DNA of 64,000 nucleotides, from NCBI GenBank assembly GCA_051530055.1, contig CM121342.1:4464001-4528000 (forward strand), read 5' to 3'. Both the position numbers and the translations under genes were made by a program. Of this stretch, positions 34,271-46,103 are shown one piece after another. Below the pieces are notes generated by a model. The model saw only the letters and a program-made list of their open reading frames with translations. It did not search any database and was not told where the DNA came from. How positions within the stretch are numbered: the stretch's first letter is position 1; each line of letters opens with the position of its first letter. This stretch comes from Neoechinorhynchus agilis (taxonomy: Eukaryota > Acanthocephala).

Positions 34271-34528
34271 CTAAGAATTCGGTAGTTCTGGTAAGAAGAT
34301 CAAAACCGTAGATGCATTTTGGCTGCTTTGACCAACAACATTGCTCGACGAATCATTCTCTACAGAAATCTCTCTGTTGTCCGAATATTTTGTTTGTTCA
34401 CCTTTGAATTCGAATTCGGAATGATTCGCGTCATACCATCGATGCATTTTAAAAGAAAACAATCCCGTTACAACCAATAGAATTATAAGAAGAACCATAA
34501 TCATAAGATCAAAGTCCTGAATTCGCAT
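34271..34528 (-). CDS. Candidate small single-pass membrane protein, 85 aa
   Basis: Starts MRIQDFDLMIMVLLIILLVVTGLF: a short N-terminus and one strong membrane span (about residues 8-26), then a basic stop-transfer (KMHRW) and a Ser/Asn-rich soluble tail. It is about 1 kb upstream of, and on the same strand as, the cysteine-rich membrane protein, but I see no link. Family unknown; could be spurious. Confidence 0.4.
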   Translation of the reverse strand: MRIQDFDLMIMVLLIILLVVTGLFSFKMHRWYDANHSEFEFKGEQTKYSDNREISVENDSSSNVVGQSSQNASTVLIFLPELPNS

Positions 34529-34934
34529 TGCAAAGGTTTAGGTCATTTCGTAGTCTTAAACTTTTGACACTGTTTCACCTTTCTAGACGAACGCGTCTTT
34601 TTGTCATAAAAATTAGAGAATAGAACTTCGAAAAAATATCAAAATGATTGCGTTCTGGAAATTAGAAAAGCAACGAAATTTTAGTAAAGAAAATAACTAC
34701 TGGCTACGAAGATTTCAAAAAAGACCGAAAAGGAAAAGTAGGCTCTCTTTCTAGACTTTTAACGGGTAAAAAATCCATTTAAAAATTTGGAACCGTTAAT
34801 CAATGAGGTCTCTAAAAATCGATTCCATGTCCAGTGATTTGGATCGATCTCAACAATGGAATATGTCAATCTCAAGTTGCACATTTAGTCCTTAATATAT
34901 TTGGGCCATTGATTTACCTCATCAAATTTTGTTT
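34529..34934. other. Spacer
   Basis: No gene supported. Confidence 0.4.
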
Positions 34935-36070
34935 TCGGAAATGGACAATTGGGTGAGGGCTGTTGTAATGATAGAGAAAAATCTTTATTTTCGAGCTTTC
35001 GCCGTTTTACATCTTCTTTAGGAATCTACAAAGGTGCTTGGAGATGTGAAGTGTGCTCAAGTAGCGATATCAAAAGGGGAAATCCATACCGTTTGTTGAG
35101 CAGTTCTGGGGTTTTGTCGAGCTTTCGGCCACAAACCAAACTCACGTCGAGAGTTACTCCGTCGTTGTAGCACTCTGAGTTGTGCTTTTTGCCCTGGTTT
35201 GACCATGATTTTGCGTTCGGATTGAGTGCGTTGCGAACGTTTACCCAAAGACCGTTCAGTTTTCTCGGTGTATAATGAAATCGCAATTGTCATGGGCTAA
35301 ACATCGTTCGCAGGTCATCTTGTAGAGAACTTTGGTTCGAGTGCAAATCGAACCGGCCATTTGTGTCCTTTCCGGCGTTTCATGATGTCCATTTCTCGTC
35401 CGGATTCGCCCAAGTGTAGGTGCGCTTCCCTGCGGACAATCCGGACATCCATTCTCGATCGTGGTGGCAGCTTTAAAAACGTCACTAATGAACTTCTCAC
35501 TGATATATTTTTATCTTTGGAATCGGTTTTTATCCATTTCCATTCCGAAAACAATCATCGTTCCGTTTCTCCTCGCTTGAATCACTCAGTCTCTGGAACC
35601 GCACGATCTCGTTGCTTTTGGGTTTATTATGCGCGAAAATGGCGTTAACTCTATCGCTAATCGTTTCTAAATTAATGACGATGAACAAACCAGCGCTGTT
35701 CTGTGCATCTCGGCATAAATCGCCAAAGAATGATGGTAATCTCGATAAATGGCTATCCTTTTACGGTTTGCGATACAAACCGAAATCAGTAGTGACTTGA
35801 TTAACTTTGAAACACAAATTGAGGAACGGTATTGATAATCCGATGTCTCGTCCCATCTTAATCCCACTCGTAAAATCCATTGAATTCAGCAATCTCTCCA
35901 TGACATTGACCTCACAAATTTCTCTTTAAGTGAACAGCACATAATCCAAAAATAGCGGAGGTAAATTTGGCTAGAAGTTAAATTCCAAGATAAAGCGGGA
36001 GCAACACTGTTTCCCATTAACAGTCCACGGATTTGTCTATAAAGTCGGTCGTTATATCGAAAAAAGTTGT
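34935..36070 (-). mobile_element. Decayed Penelope-like element fragment
   Basis: On the minus strand from about 36065: YRQIRGLLMGNSVAPAL, matching the RT motif (Y/F)-x-Q-x-x-G-x-x-M-G-x-x-x-(A/S)-P in Penelope-like and related elements, then MERLLNSMDFTSG and IPFLNLCF..VTTDFGLYRKP, the conserved 'FLD...YRKP' segment. A stop codon follows YRKP and frames shift further on. The end nearest 34.94-35.06 kb matches the repeat at 14.34-14.46 kb, probably the 3' end of the family. No intact endonuclease domain seen. Confidence 0.6.
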
Positions 36071-36840
36071 ATTCTAAAACTATTCAAGTGAGTCGAATCA
36101 TGCCCATTGGTGGCATTCCGAATAAGTTTAAATGTTCTTTGTTCTCATTCAACCGCTTTTCGAGTGCACGAACCGCTCCTTGCGGCACAAAATCAAAAGA
36201 CGTAACTTGGCTATCATTTAAGTCAGAGAAGTAAGCTCTCCAAATTCCGCAAAAGGGTATTCGTTCTCTGAAGCATTGGGCTAATCACCATCGCCAGGAA
36301 ATGAGATAATCGATACGCAAGTCCATTGACTGTCGAAATTGATCAGTCACAGCCGGTCACGTTTTACAATTTGACCATTGGATACATCCCGAGCACCCGC
36401 AACGATCCATGTGCCCGAAGCCACTCATTCCTTTAAAATCTCTTGCAGTTATCAATTCACGAAAGATGCTGTTCAACTTAATGCGCTTCAATTCTCAATC
36501 GTCCTTCTATTCCGCCATATATGTAGCGAGATCTCTCAGTAATTCCTCCATCTCATGATCTCTTCTACACCTTCATCGATCGGAATTAAGTCACCATTTT
36601 TGTCAGAACATTTTCAGAGGATCTATTCAGTTGATGTGGTTTTCTATGACAAAATGAGGTGTAACAGGCACCTTTTTTCAATCCTCTAGATTTCATCTCT
36701 CCGTTGGATAATATTCTTAGAATTGACGAGATTTAAAATTCTAGCGAAGATTTCGGTAGTGTGGTCGTCGAAATGGAATTCTCCAGCGTGACAAAGGAAG
36801 CCTTGATTGGGAGGTGTTATATAGATATCGAGCCAAAACT
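36071..36840. other. Spacer with further retroelement-like debris
   Basis: On the minus strand 36230-36100 reads FDFVPQGAVRALEKRLNENKE, possibly an upstream part of the Penelope-like fragment. Nothing else is supported. Confidence 0.4.
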
Positions 36841-37315
36841 GGACGCATCAGGTGCAAGCAAAGTGTTGCCACTGCTCCAACACCGACCAGGGAATTCACG
36901 GCCTTGACTGCAAGCGTTCAAATTCTCGCCACGTAAGGCACTCAAAGGAAGCCCTCTCAACGGCCGGTTTTCCCGCTCGACTCGGACCAGTCGGACTATC
37001 CCGGAACGACGATAAACGCCCTGATGGTCCGGGAAAATACTCGTTTGGGATTTTACCTGCCCCAACACGCTCGCAGCATCCCAGTTACGGGATGCCACTT
37101 CAAAGGCGGGAGCAGTCGCCAGCTTCAGCAAGGAAAAGAAGCTGCATAAATATTCCTCGCTCGATGGGCATCGATATGTATTCATCCTCGGAAACTAAGC
37201 CGATTATTTCCTTTTTCCCGACTGAGAAAGATGCCACCGGCGACATGCGCTCCAGCAGTTTCCTGATGCAGCGAATCAGCGCGGCGATCAAGGAAGCTGC
37301 CGACCAATTATAACG
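36840..37315 (+). mobile_element. Retroelement C-terminal domain (zinc + KRPDG), degenerate
   Basis: Plus strand: CCHCSNTDQGIHGLDCKRSN, then RHVRHSKEALSTAGFPARL, then NDDKRPDG, and at the end LMQRISAAIKEA. This is the order seen at the C-terminus of the RT family represented at 26.4-28.3 kb: a Cys/His cluster and then a conserved GKRPDG motif, possibly part of a PD-(D/E)XK nuclease fold (inference). Frameshifts interrupt it after KRPDG. It is the segment missing from the 26-28 kb copy. Confidence 0.75.
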
Positions 37316-37576
37316 TATGGGTAATGCGGATTCTCTCTTTCGAATGAAGTTTCCTAAAGCGCTAAAAAAGCAAACAATTTGACTGATCTCACCTTTTTAA
37401 AACCCATCGCACTTTCGATTGATTGTCAATCGTGTTTGTATCAAAATCCATCGATTTGAAAGTTGTCTAAATTCATGAATGAACCCGTTGATCACATTGT
37501 TTACGAAAGACAAGAAGTCGACTTAAATTTAACCGAAAAATCCTAGTTTTTTAATTTTAACAACAACAAACGCGAT

Positions 37577-39887
37577 ATGCTGAACTCTCCGCAATGGTAC
37601 AGGATTTGCGGTTCAATTGAGGCGCATTCGAGCGACATTCGATGTGTGAGGTCGTTGCCTGATGCTCAACAGTCAATCTTTTTCACTGGTGGTCGCGATG
37701 GATTGGTTTGCAAATGGGTATTGAACCCGGAAACTCTGGAATTAACGTCTGATTGCATTGTGACTGAGCATTTGAATCGTTACATAAACGCCGTTGCGGT
37801 GATCGATGACGGACAAGAACACTCGCAGACGATTGTGGTTATTGGTGGTAACGAAAACACCGTTGAAGGATACGGTCCAAAATGTGAGAAAGTGTTCACT
37901 CTTGAAGACCAAAAGGATACGATTTGCCATTTGAACTATTCATCGGGCACAAAACTCCTCACGAGCTGTTCATACGATCAAAGTCTATGCATTTACGACG
38001 CTACTGACCGAAGAAATCCACGATTATTGGAGAAATTCTCCTATAATGATGATTGTGTTTGGTGCAGTGAATTTGTGGGCAATGTCCTCTTAGGAGGAAC
38101 GTCGAATGGATCGATAGGTATTTGGAGATTATCAGATGAACATCATATTAGTTTTGATCAATTTTTATGTTCAATTCACTCGGATTGTGTCCGGGCGATT
38201 TGTGTGTTAAATGACAAGCAAAGGGCTGCGACGGCGTCCAATGATAAAACAATCGTTATCCTTAATTTGGAATCATTGGCAGTTGTCCATCGACTTGAAG
38301 GCCATGAGCACAATATTTTCGATCTGATTGCGATTCATGACGATAGTGGCGAAAGCCTTGTGAGTGCCGGCGAAGATCATACCTTAAGAATATGGAGTAC
38401 GGAGTTGGGAAAGGAAAAGCAAATTGTTCATTTGCCGGTAACGACCTGTTGGAGTCTTGCTTTCAGTAGATCGATATTAATGGCCGCTTGCAGTGACGGT
38501 ATTTTAAGGATCATAGCTGAACGAAAACCTGAATCGCCTGATCTGGATAATGAATTTTTAAGTTTTGTGATGAACGCTCCGCGATTCGACCGTAAAGGAA
38601 TGCACGATCGACCCATAGGAAGGGGCCGGTTACAAGGAGATTATCAATATGTCATGGAATTGAATAGAGACGCTCCATTGACCATTGCACAAATCCGTAG
38701 TCAAGTTAATCAGCTTAAAGGGTTCTTGAATTCCTTTCGGTTAAAAAAGCTGATTGTGCTTGTTTCGAGACGACTACTGGTCCCGCGTTTGTATCTTTTT
38801 AAAGTACGAATGGAAAAACGATCAATGGCGTCGTGTTGGTCGGTGCGTAAAATCCAAAGAGTTGCTTGATGAGGCGTTTGTGAGTGTAGACACTGAATGT
38901 TCAGATCAATTACATAGACTGAGGTTTAAGAAAGACGAGGATCCACATGAGGTTGCTAATCGATTTTTGACCGAAAACGAACTTCCTTTAAATTGCACTT
39001 CTCAAATCGTAGAGTTTGTTCAAAAACAGTGGCCTCAACATATGACCAGTATCGTTCCTTCAATGACTTATTTGAGTTTTACATCGATGGAAGTCTGGAG
39101 AGAGATTGAACGTCTGCGAGTGGACACAAAACAGCCCAATGTACCAACGGACGCATTCATGACCACACGTGAACTAGATCAATTGGACAAGGATCTCGAG
39201 AAAATGCGTGATCAGATGAATTGGAAGCCACAGGACGTAAACAAGATCCTGGATCGACTCATGTTCATCTGTAAAAGGTTCCCAGTGGAATACGTTTATC
39301 CGGCAATGGACGTTATTCGATGGATTCTGGTATGTGCTCCGTTTGACGTCCGGTATTGGGACCGCTTTTGCGATCTAAATCAAACCTTAAAAGCGAGGTA
39401 TTTAAATGAAAACGTTCTAAACGGGATTGTATTTTTAAGAATAATATGCAATATGTTCCTTACTCCTAACGGAATCGATATCTTTGTGGAACATGCGGAT
39501 TCTATTCTTGATGTGGCATACAACATTTACGATGACTGTATCGATGATATCAGAATGATCAATACGTTCATTTCCGTGTTCTATAACTATTGTCTGTTTC
39601 ATTATAAAACGGGAAACGGAGGAAAACGACTTCGATTGTTTATTGAAAAAGTAGATATTGGTGACGTAAGGACATGGAAAATGCTTTCTATAATCCTGTA
39701 CATAAAAGGATACGCAACTGTACTTCTCGCACCTTATGAATCGATCGGCCTTACCAAAGAACCACTTCTAAAATTATGCTCCTCGATTCTTGAGGCGCGA
39801 GAATGGGAGAAAGGCTTAGATGATGTGCCACATCATTTGGGCGTTTTAAAAAAGACTCTTTGTGCCGTCCTTGAGAAATTTTTATAA
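37577..39887 (+). CDS. PLAA: PLAA/Doa1/Ufd3, ubiquitin-binding Cdc48/p97 adaptor
   Basis: Two exons, 37577-38704 and 38805-39887, joined by a 100-nt GT-AG intron (GTTAAT...TTAAAG), phase 0, giving 736 residues (family ~750-800). N-terminal WD40 propeller (about 1-310; e.g. IRCVRSLP...FTGGRDGLVCKW, LVSAGEDHTLRIWS). Then the PFU domain (about 377-460: YEWKNDQWRRVG ... NRFLTENELPLNCTSQIVEFV) and the C-terminal PUL domain of Armadillo-like helices (about 530-736). In eukaryotes PLAA binds ubiquitin through WD40 and PFU and p97 through PUL, for ubiquitin homeostasis and membrane-protein sorting. The linkers are shorter than in vertebrates. The intron lies just before PFU. Confidence 0.93.
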
Positions 39888-40106
39888 AATTCCGGTATCT
39901 AAAGGGGCGTGTGCTTCAAACAACAAAAAGATGTAGAAATACACCGCAAATGACAGAGTCCACAGAATCGAATGACAGAGATTTAGCTAAAAAAAGAGTA
40001 TTCCGAGATCAAAAAACAATCACAATTCCTTTCTCGATGATTAAACTGATTAATCTGTGCATTAGAGATTACCCTAAACGCTAGGTCCGATTGATTTTGG
40101 AGGCTT
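39888..40106. other. Spacer between PLAA and the 143-bp array
   Basis: No gene seen. Confidence 0.4.
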
Positions 40107-43060
40107 AAAAGAATGTATTGATTCCAGAGGCGCAATCTTTTATGCCTTTTGATCGAGGTTAATTATTAATTTAAAAATTTTGATTTATATAAAAACATAA
40201 TTTAATCTTCAAACTTAATCTCACTTACCAATAAAAGACATGAAAAATTAAAAGAATGTATTGATTTCAGAGGCGCAATCTTTTATGCCTTTTGATCGAG
40301 GTTAATTATTAATTTAAAAATTTTGATTCATATAAAAACATAATTTAATCTTCAAACTTAATCTCACTTACCAATAAAAGACATGAAAAATTAAAAGAAT
40401 GTATTGATTTCAGAGGCGCAATCTTTTATGCCTTTTGATCGAGGTTAATTATTAGTTTAAAAATTTTGATTCATATAAAAACATAATTTAATCTTCAAAC
40501 TTAATCTCACTTACCAATAAAAGACATGAAAAATTAAAAGAATGTATTGATTTCAGAGGCGAATCTTTTATGCCTTTTGATCGAGGTTAATTATTATTTT
40601 AAAAATTTTATTCATATAAAAACATAATTTAATCTTCAAACTTAATCTCACTTACCAATAAAAGACATGAAAAATTAAAAGAATGTATTGATTTCAGAGG
40701 CGCAATCTTTTATGCCTTTTGATCGAGGTTAATTATTAATTTAAAAATTTTATTCATATAAAAACATAATTTAATCTTCAAACTTAATCTCACTTACCAA
40801 TAAAAGACATGAAAAATTAAAAGAATGTATTGATTTCAGAGGCGCAATCTTTTATGCCTTTTGATCGAGGTTAATTATTAGTTTAAAAATTTTGATTCAT
40901 ATAAAAACATAATTTAATCTTCAAACTTAATCTCACTTACCAATAAAAGACATGAAAAATTAAAAGAATGTATTGATTTCAGAGGCGCAATCTTTTATGC
41001 CTTTTGATCGAGGTTAATTATTAATTTAAAAATTTTGATTCATATAAAAACATAATTTAATCTTCAAACTTAATCTCACTTACCAATAAAAGACATGAAA
41101 AATTAAAAGAATGTATTGATTTCAGAGGCGCAATCTTTTATGCCTTTTGATCGAGGTTAATTATTAATTTAAAAATTTTGATTCATATAAAAACATAATT
41201 TAATCTTCAAACTTAATCTCACTTACCAATAAAAGACATGAAAAATTAAAAGAATGTATTGATTTCAGAGGCGCAATCTTTTATGCCTTTTGATCGAGGT
41301 TAATTATTAATTTAAAAATTTTGATTCATATAAAAACATAATTTAATCTTCAAACTTAATCTCACTTACCAATAAAAGACATGAAAAATTAAAAGAATGT
41401 ATTGATTTCAGAGGCGCAATCTTTTATGCCTTTTGATCGAGGTTAATTATTAATTTAAAAATTTTGATTCATATAAAAACATAATTTAATCTTCAAACTT
41501 AATCTCACTTACCAATAAAAGACATGAAAAATTAAAAGAATGTATTGATTTCAGAGGCGCAATCTTTTATGCCTTTTGATCGAGGTTAATTATTAATTTA
41601 AAAATTTTGATTCATATAAAAACATAATTTAATCTTCAAACTTAATCTCACTTACCAATAAAAGACATGAAAAATTAAAAGAATGTATTGATTTCAGAGG
41701 CGCAATCTTTTATGCCTTTTGATCGAGGTTAATTATTAATTTAAAAATTTTGATTCATATAAAAACATAATTTAATCTTCAAACTTAATCTCACTTACCA
41801 ATAAAAGACATGAAAAATTAAAAGAATGTATTGATTTCAGAGGCGCAATCTTTTATGCCTTTTGATCGAGGTTAATTATTAATTTAAAAATTTTGATTCA
41901 TATAAAAACATAATTTAATCTTCAAACTTAATCTCACTTACCAATAAAAGACATGAAAAATTAAAAGAATGTATTGATTTCAGAGGCGCAATCTTTTATG
42001 CCTTTTGATCGAGGTTAATTATTAATTTAAAAATTTTGATTCATATAAAAACATAATTTAATCTTCAAACTTAATCTCACTTACCAATAAAAGACATGAA
42101 AAATTAAAAGAATGTATTGATTTCAGAGGCGCAATCTTTTATGCCTTTTGATCGAGGTTAATTATTAATTTAAAAATTTTGATTCATATAAAAACATAAT
42201 TTAATCTTCAAACTTAATCTCACTTACCAATAAAAGACATGAAAAATTAAAAGAATGTATTGATTTCAGAGGCGCAATCTTTTATACCTTTTGATCGAGG
42301 TTAATTATTAATTTAAAAATTTTGATTCATATAAAAACTAATTTAATCTTCAAACTTAATCTCACTTACCAATAAAAGACATGAAAAATTAAAAGAATGT
42401 ATTGATTTCAGAGGCGCAATCTTTTATACCTTTTGATCGAGGTTAATTATTAATTTAAAAATTTTGATTCATATAAAAACATAATTTAATCTTCAAACTT
42501 AATCTCACTTACCAATAAAAGACATGAAAAATTAAAAGAATGTATTGATTTCAGAGGCGCAATCTTTTATACCTTTTGATCGAGGTTAATTATTAATTTA
42601 AAAATTTTGATTTATATAAAAACATAATTTAATCTTCAAACTTAATCTCACTTACCAATAAAAGACATGAAAAATTAAAAGAATGTATTGATTTCAGAGG
42701 CGCAATCTTTTATGCCTTTTGATCGAGGTTAATTATTAATTTAAAAATTTTGATTCATATAAAAACATAATTTAATCTTCAAACTTAATCTCACTTACCA
42801 ATAAAAGACATGAAAAATTAAAAGAATGTATTGATTTCAGAGGCGCAATCTTTTATGCCTTTTGATCGAGGTAAGTTATTAATTTAAAAATTTTGATTCG
42901 TATAAAAACATAATTTAATCTTCAAACTTAATTTCACTTACCAATAAAAGACATGAAAAATTAAAAGAATGTATTGATTTCAGAGGCGTAATCTTTTATG
43001 CCTTTTGATCGAGGTTAATTATTAATTTAAAAATTTTGATTCATATAAAAACATAAAAAA
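40107..43060. repeat. Tandem array, 143-bp unit, ~20.6 copies
   Basis: AAAAGAATGTATTGATT recurs at 40107, 40250, 40393 and so on every 143 bp to about 43050. Very low divergence (one or two changes per unit), AT-rich. Each unit carries on the minus strand a strong donor-like TTATTGGTAAGTGAG and a T-rich tract (AAATTTTTAA). No ORF. The homogeneity suggests recent amplification. It fills the space between the convergent ends of PLAA and PRPF6. Confidence 0.95.
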
Positions 43061-43116
43061 TCCTTCCCCCTGGCTAAATGCTTAGACAGTAAAACAAATG
43101 TAATGGTTGTCGTTCT

Positions 43117-46103
43117 TCAGACGGGTACTACAACTTTGTCTGCAACGATCTCAAGCAGCTCTGGGCACTTTTTCTTCCAATTCTTCACATCTTTACTAAC
43201 GGTGCACCATTCGATTCCATGCCGCGGTTCGGCTTTAACACACGCTTCCTTCACTCGGGCCTGGCTCTGTTCATCACCATGAATAATCTCGAATTTAAGC
43301 ATGTGAGCATAGGCGTCCCCGAAATCACTGTTTAACCGGATACATTTGTCGAACCAATCTCTAGCTTTATCGATAGAAAGTTTGCTCCAGAAAAAGCGAG
43401 CAAGTGCAAGTAACACAACAGGATCGTCTTCGCAGTACTTCATTGCGTCCACGCATTTCGTTTTTCGTTTACTTTCAGTTTCCATAAAAATGGCTTCTGC
43501 TCGTAAAATGCCAGAATGTGGACAATCTTGAATAGCTCTGGCCAAAAGACTGTCAGCGTAGTGACGATTTCCTGAACGGATTTCCATACGAACAGACTCG
43601 AGCCACAGTTCCGGACACTTGGGATTCGAAATACGAGCCCGTTCAAGACTTGCTCTCGCTCGAATCACTTTTCCGGTGTAACGCTCGTCATTTCTGGCAT
43701 TTAAACGAAATGCCCTCAAATGTGTGTGAGAAGGGAGTTTGTTCGATTAAGATGAAATCTCATTGAAGATGTGACCCACAGCCCATTAGAGGATATTCCA
43801 TTCCTTAGAGAATATAAAGAGGTACACAATGAGGACAATGTTTAATTCCGGACGCAAACGCTTGCCCGGCATCGGTGAATTTCTCCATTATTTGCAAAAT
43901 TTGCCCTTTCATCATCCATAACTTTGCGAATAAGGGAAATTTAGACAATCCTTGGTCGACGTGTTCCAATGCTCGCTCAAGCTCTCCTAAACACCACTCC
44001 AATTTGGCGGCCTTCATAAAAACTCGACCAGTCGGTGCACTTTTACCCGCTTTTTCAAGTAATTTCCTCGCTCGTTCATGCTCATGGTTTTCGCTTTCGA
44101 GTTTTACAGCAGCAAGCCATATTTCCTCTGAATTAGGATTTGCTGAAAATGCGTTAGCCAATACCTTACGTGCGTTCGTTACATCATTGGCGATCCATTT
44201 CGATTTAGCCAGCATTAGCCAAAGGACTTCTGAGTCAGAGCAATGAGTGACGGCTTGGGCGAGCAAACACTCGAGAGCTTCTCTATCGTTCTGAGAACGT
44301 TCAAAATAAGCAGCCTCAAGCCAAAGATCGAGTCGTTTAGGGTGCTTAGCTAAAGCTAACGCGAAAATTCGACGAGCACATTCTGGAGCTCCTTCATTGG
44401 CACATGTATTCGCATCCTCAAGCCACGTCTCAACCTCGTCCTCATCACTTTCTATTCCAATGGTTGCTACGACGTTAATAATCGATCTCGCAGTCTGAAG
44501 ACATTCTGTCTTTTCTACATCCATCGCGTCTTGTAGCCATTGATCTCGATTAATCACAACCATATTGGCTTTCAAGGACGCAACCGCTCGGTCAATTATC
44601 TTATCGACCATCTTAAGATTCCCGTGAGCTTCTTCTAATTTTGCTGCCATGAACCATATTTGCCGATCTGTAGGGATATTCTCACGAGCTCTATTAAGAA
44701 CAGATTTGGCCTTCTCGTAGGTTTCTAGTCTCGCCAAAGCCAACCAAAGGTCAACGGATGTTGGGCAGCAAGTTACAGCTCGTGAAAGCATTATCCGAGC
44801 GTCGGATTCGTTCTCAAGTTCAACCGCAGTTTTCCAAAGTTTAACTGAATCAGGAACCGATTCCAGTGCACGGCGAAGAACGCGCTTTTTTGACTTTAGA
44901 TCCATTTCTAAATCTGTAGCTTTAGATCAGGCATCGGCAACAAATATCCCATTGACAGAAAAGAGAGAGAAAATGGTTGTTCAATTGTAAACATAAAACT
45001 GAAATCAAAGTGTTGCCGACTCCCTGGGAATTAATCCACAACCTTACAGATTGTGGAAGATTCTGAACGGCCTCTACTATAATCTTCTTACTTGCTTCCT
45101 TCGGCATTAGTCGAATTGCTTCCATCCAAACGTCCTCACTTTTCGGGCACATTTCAGTGCCTTTCATTATGAGAACTCGACTAGCCTGAACCTTACCTAC
45201 AACCTCCTCTAACCTAGCACTTGCAATCCAAGCTGGTCCATGTGAAGGATTCGTCTCCCTGACTGACTTTAGAAGCAATCTTGCCTTCTTAACATCACTT
45301 ATATCTCCACTGTACTGAGGAAGCATTGACTGAAGGTTAGTTAGGTACCCTTTCGGATCAACAACTGTTTGACCAGTCACTGAATCACTGACTTGATTAA
45401 GCTTCATGTCCATTAACGTATTCCGAGCTTCTCCGATTCTCTTCATATCGATGTCATCAATAGAAGTCCTAGTTCCATCAATTGGATGAACGACAGGACG
45501 AGTATTGTGCATAATCAACAAAGTATCAGGGACGGGCGTGAACTTCTCAGCTCGGGGATTTCGTTGTCGTTTATCTCGACTATCTCCCACCTCAGGAATA
45601 CTCAACCATTCATCATAACTAACATTGGCCAGTTTTCGTTTTAAATCACTTAACTGTTGTTGAATCTTTGGACGCTCCTGTCGGAATTTCTCTACTTCTT
45701 CCCTGAACCTACGTTCACGACGATCTTTCCGCTGTTCATCCATCCGACGATCGATCCCATCGTACACTGAATCAGCCTCCTCGTCGTCCTTTTCGTAAGG
45801 ATCGTTTTTAAATAGACTACCGCCGTAACCGAACTCTTCGTCAAAATTAGCATCGTTCAAGTCTTCGTCGTCATCGTCAATTGGAGGCGGTTCGTCACCT
45901 GACGGACCCGGTGGTCGCTTCCTAAGCGTAAAAGCATGCCGTTCATCAGTAACATCACCTGATTCGCGAGCTGGACCAATATCCGAACGAGTTGTAAACC
46001 CAGTGGCACCACGACCTAAGCCAGGAACGTATCCGAGCGGTGCAGGCATTCCAATGAACGCCTTTTTCTTTTTATTCATCAAATACGCCGATGTTGTCGA
46101 CAT
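43117..46103 (-). CDS. PRPF6: Pre-mRNA-processing factor 6 (U5/tri-snRNP, HAT repeats)
   Basis: PRPF6 bridges U5 and U4/U6 snRNPs in the tri-snRNP. Exons: 46103-45033, 44923-43808 and 43698-43117 (best family-based boundaries). The N-terminal PRP1 domain is clear ([43 protein letters not shown]), followed by ~19 HAT/TPR-type repeats ([61 protein letters not shown]), to the C-terminal [14 protein letters not shown]...WKKK. About 920 residues, as in other animals. ATG follows GTTTCAG by 18 bases. Both introns lack GT-AG if the HAT repeats are kept intact; canonical alternatives (see separate entries) would delete conserved helix residues. Convergent with PLAA. Confidence 0.95.
43699..43807 (-). 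other. Putative non-canonical intron 2 of PRPF6, paired ends
   Basis: Between LYIL and ARNDERY in the HAT alignment. As drawn it is 109 nt; a shift to TTA-AAT-GCC gives 103 nt. Ends are TAAGG...TTAAAT, not GT-AG. In transcript sense GGAATG pairs with CATTTC (one G-U), CCTC with GAGG and AATG with CATT, separated by small bulges: about 14 pairs starting three bases inside the left end. A GT-AG alternative (GTACCT...ACGAG) stays in frame but removes the conserved VPLYIL helix and six more residues. Confidence 0.55.
44924..45032 (-). other. Putative non-canonical intron 1 of PRPF6, paired ends
   Basis: The family alignment (human order: SVRIYI-RAAELETD) places it between SVRLWI and KATDLEMD, 109 nt, with ends AATTCC...GATCT and a TAA/TA repeat on both sides. 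In transcript sense TCGGCAACA pairs perfectly with TGTTGCCGA, extended outward by GG/CC plus G-U pairs (CAGGGAG against T-GCCTG), about 13-14 pairs. The GT-AG alternative (TCT|GTAAGG...CTAAAG|TCA) keeps frame and has a strong donor, but it deletes 15 conserved residues including VRLWI. Confidence 0.6.

Noticed and set aside
36817-37185. Minus-strand 122-codon frame at 36.8 kb
   Set aside because: It is antisense to the retroelement domain with KRPDG on the plus strand.
38705-38804. PLAA gap as a non-canonical intron (AAAG repeated at both ends)
   Set aside because: GTTAAT...TTAAAG gives a GT-AG intron in phase 0 and an intact PFU start.
40107-43060. CRISPR-like regular array
   Set aside because: Units are contiguous 143-bp tandem copies with no unique spacers, in an animal genome.
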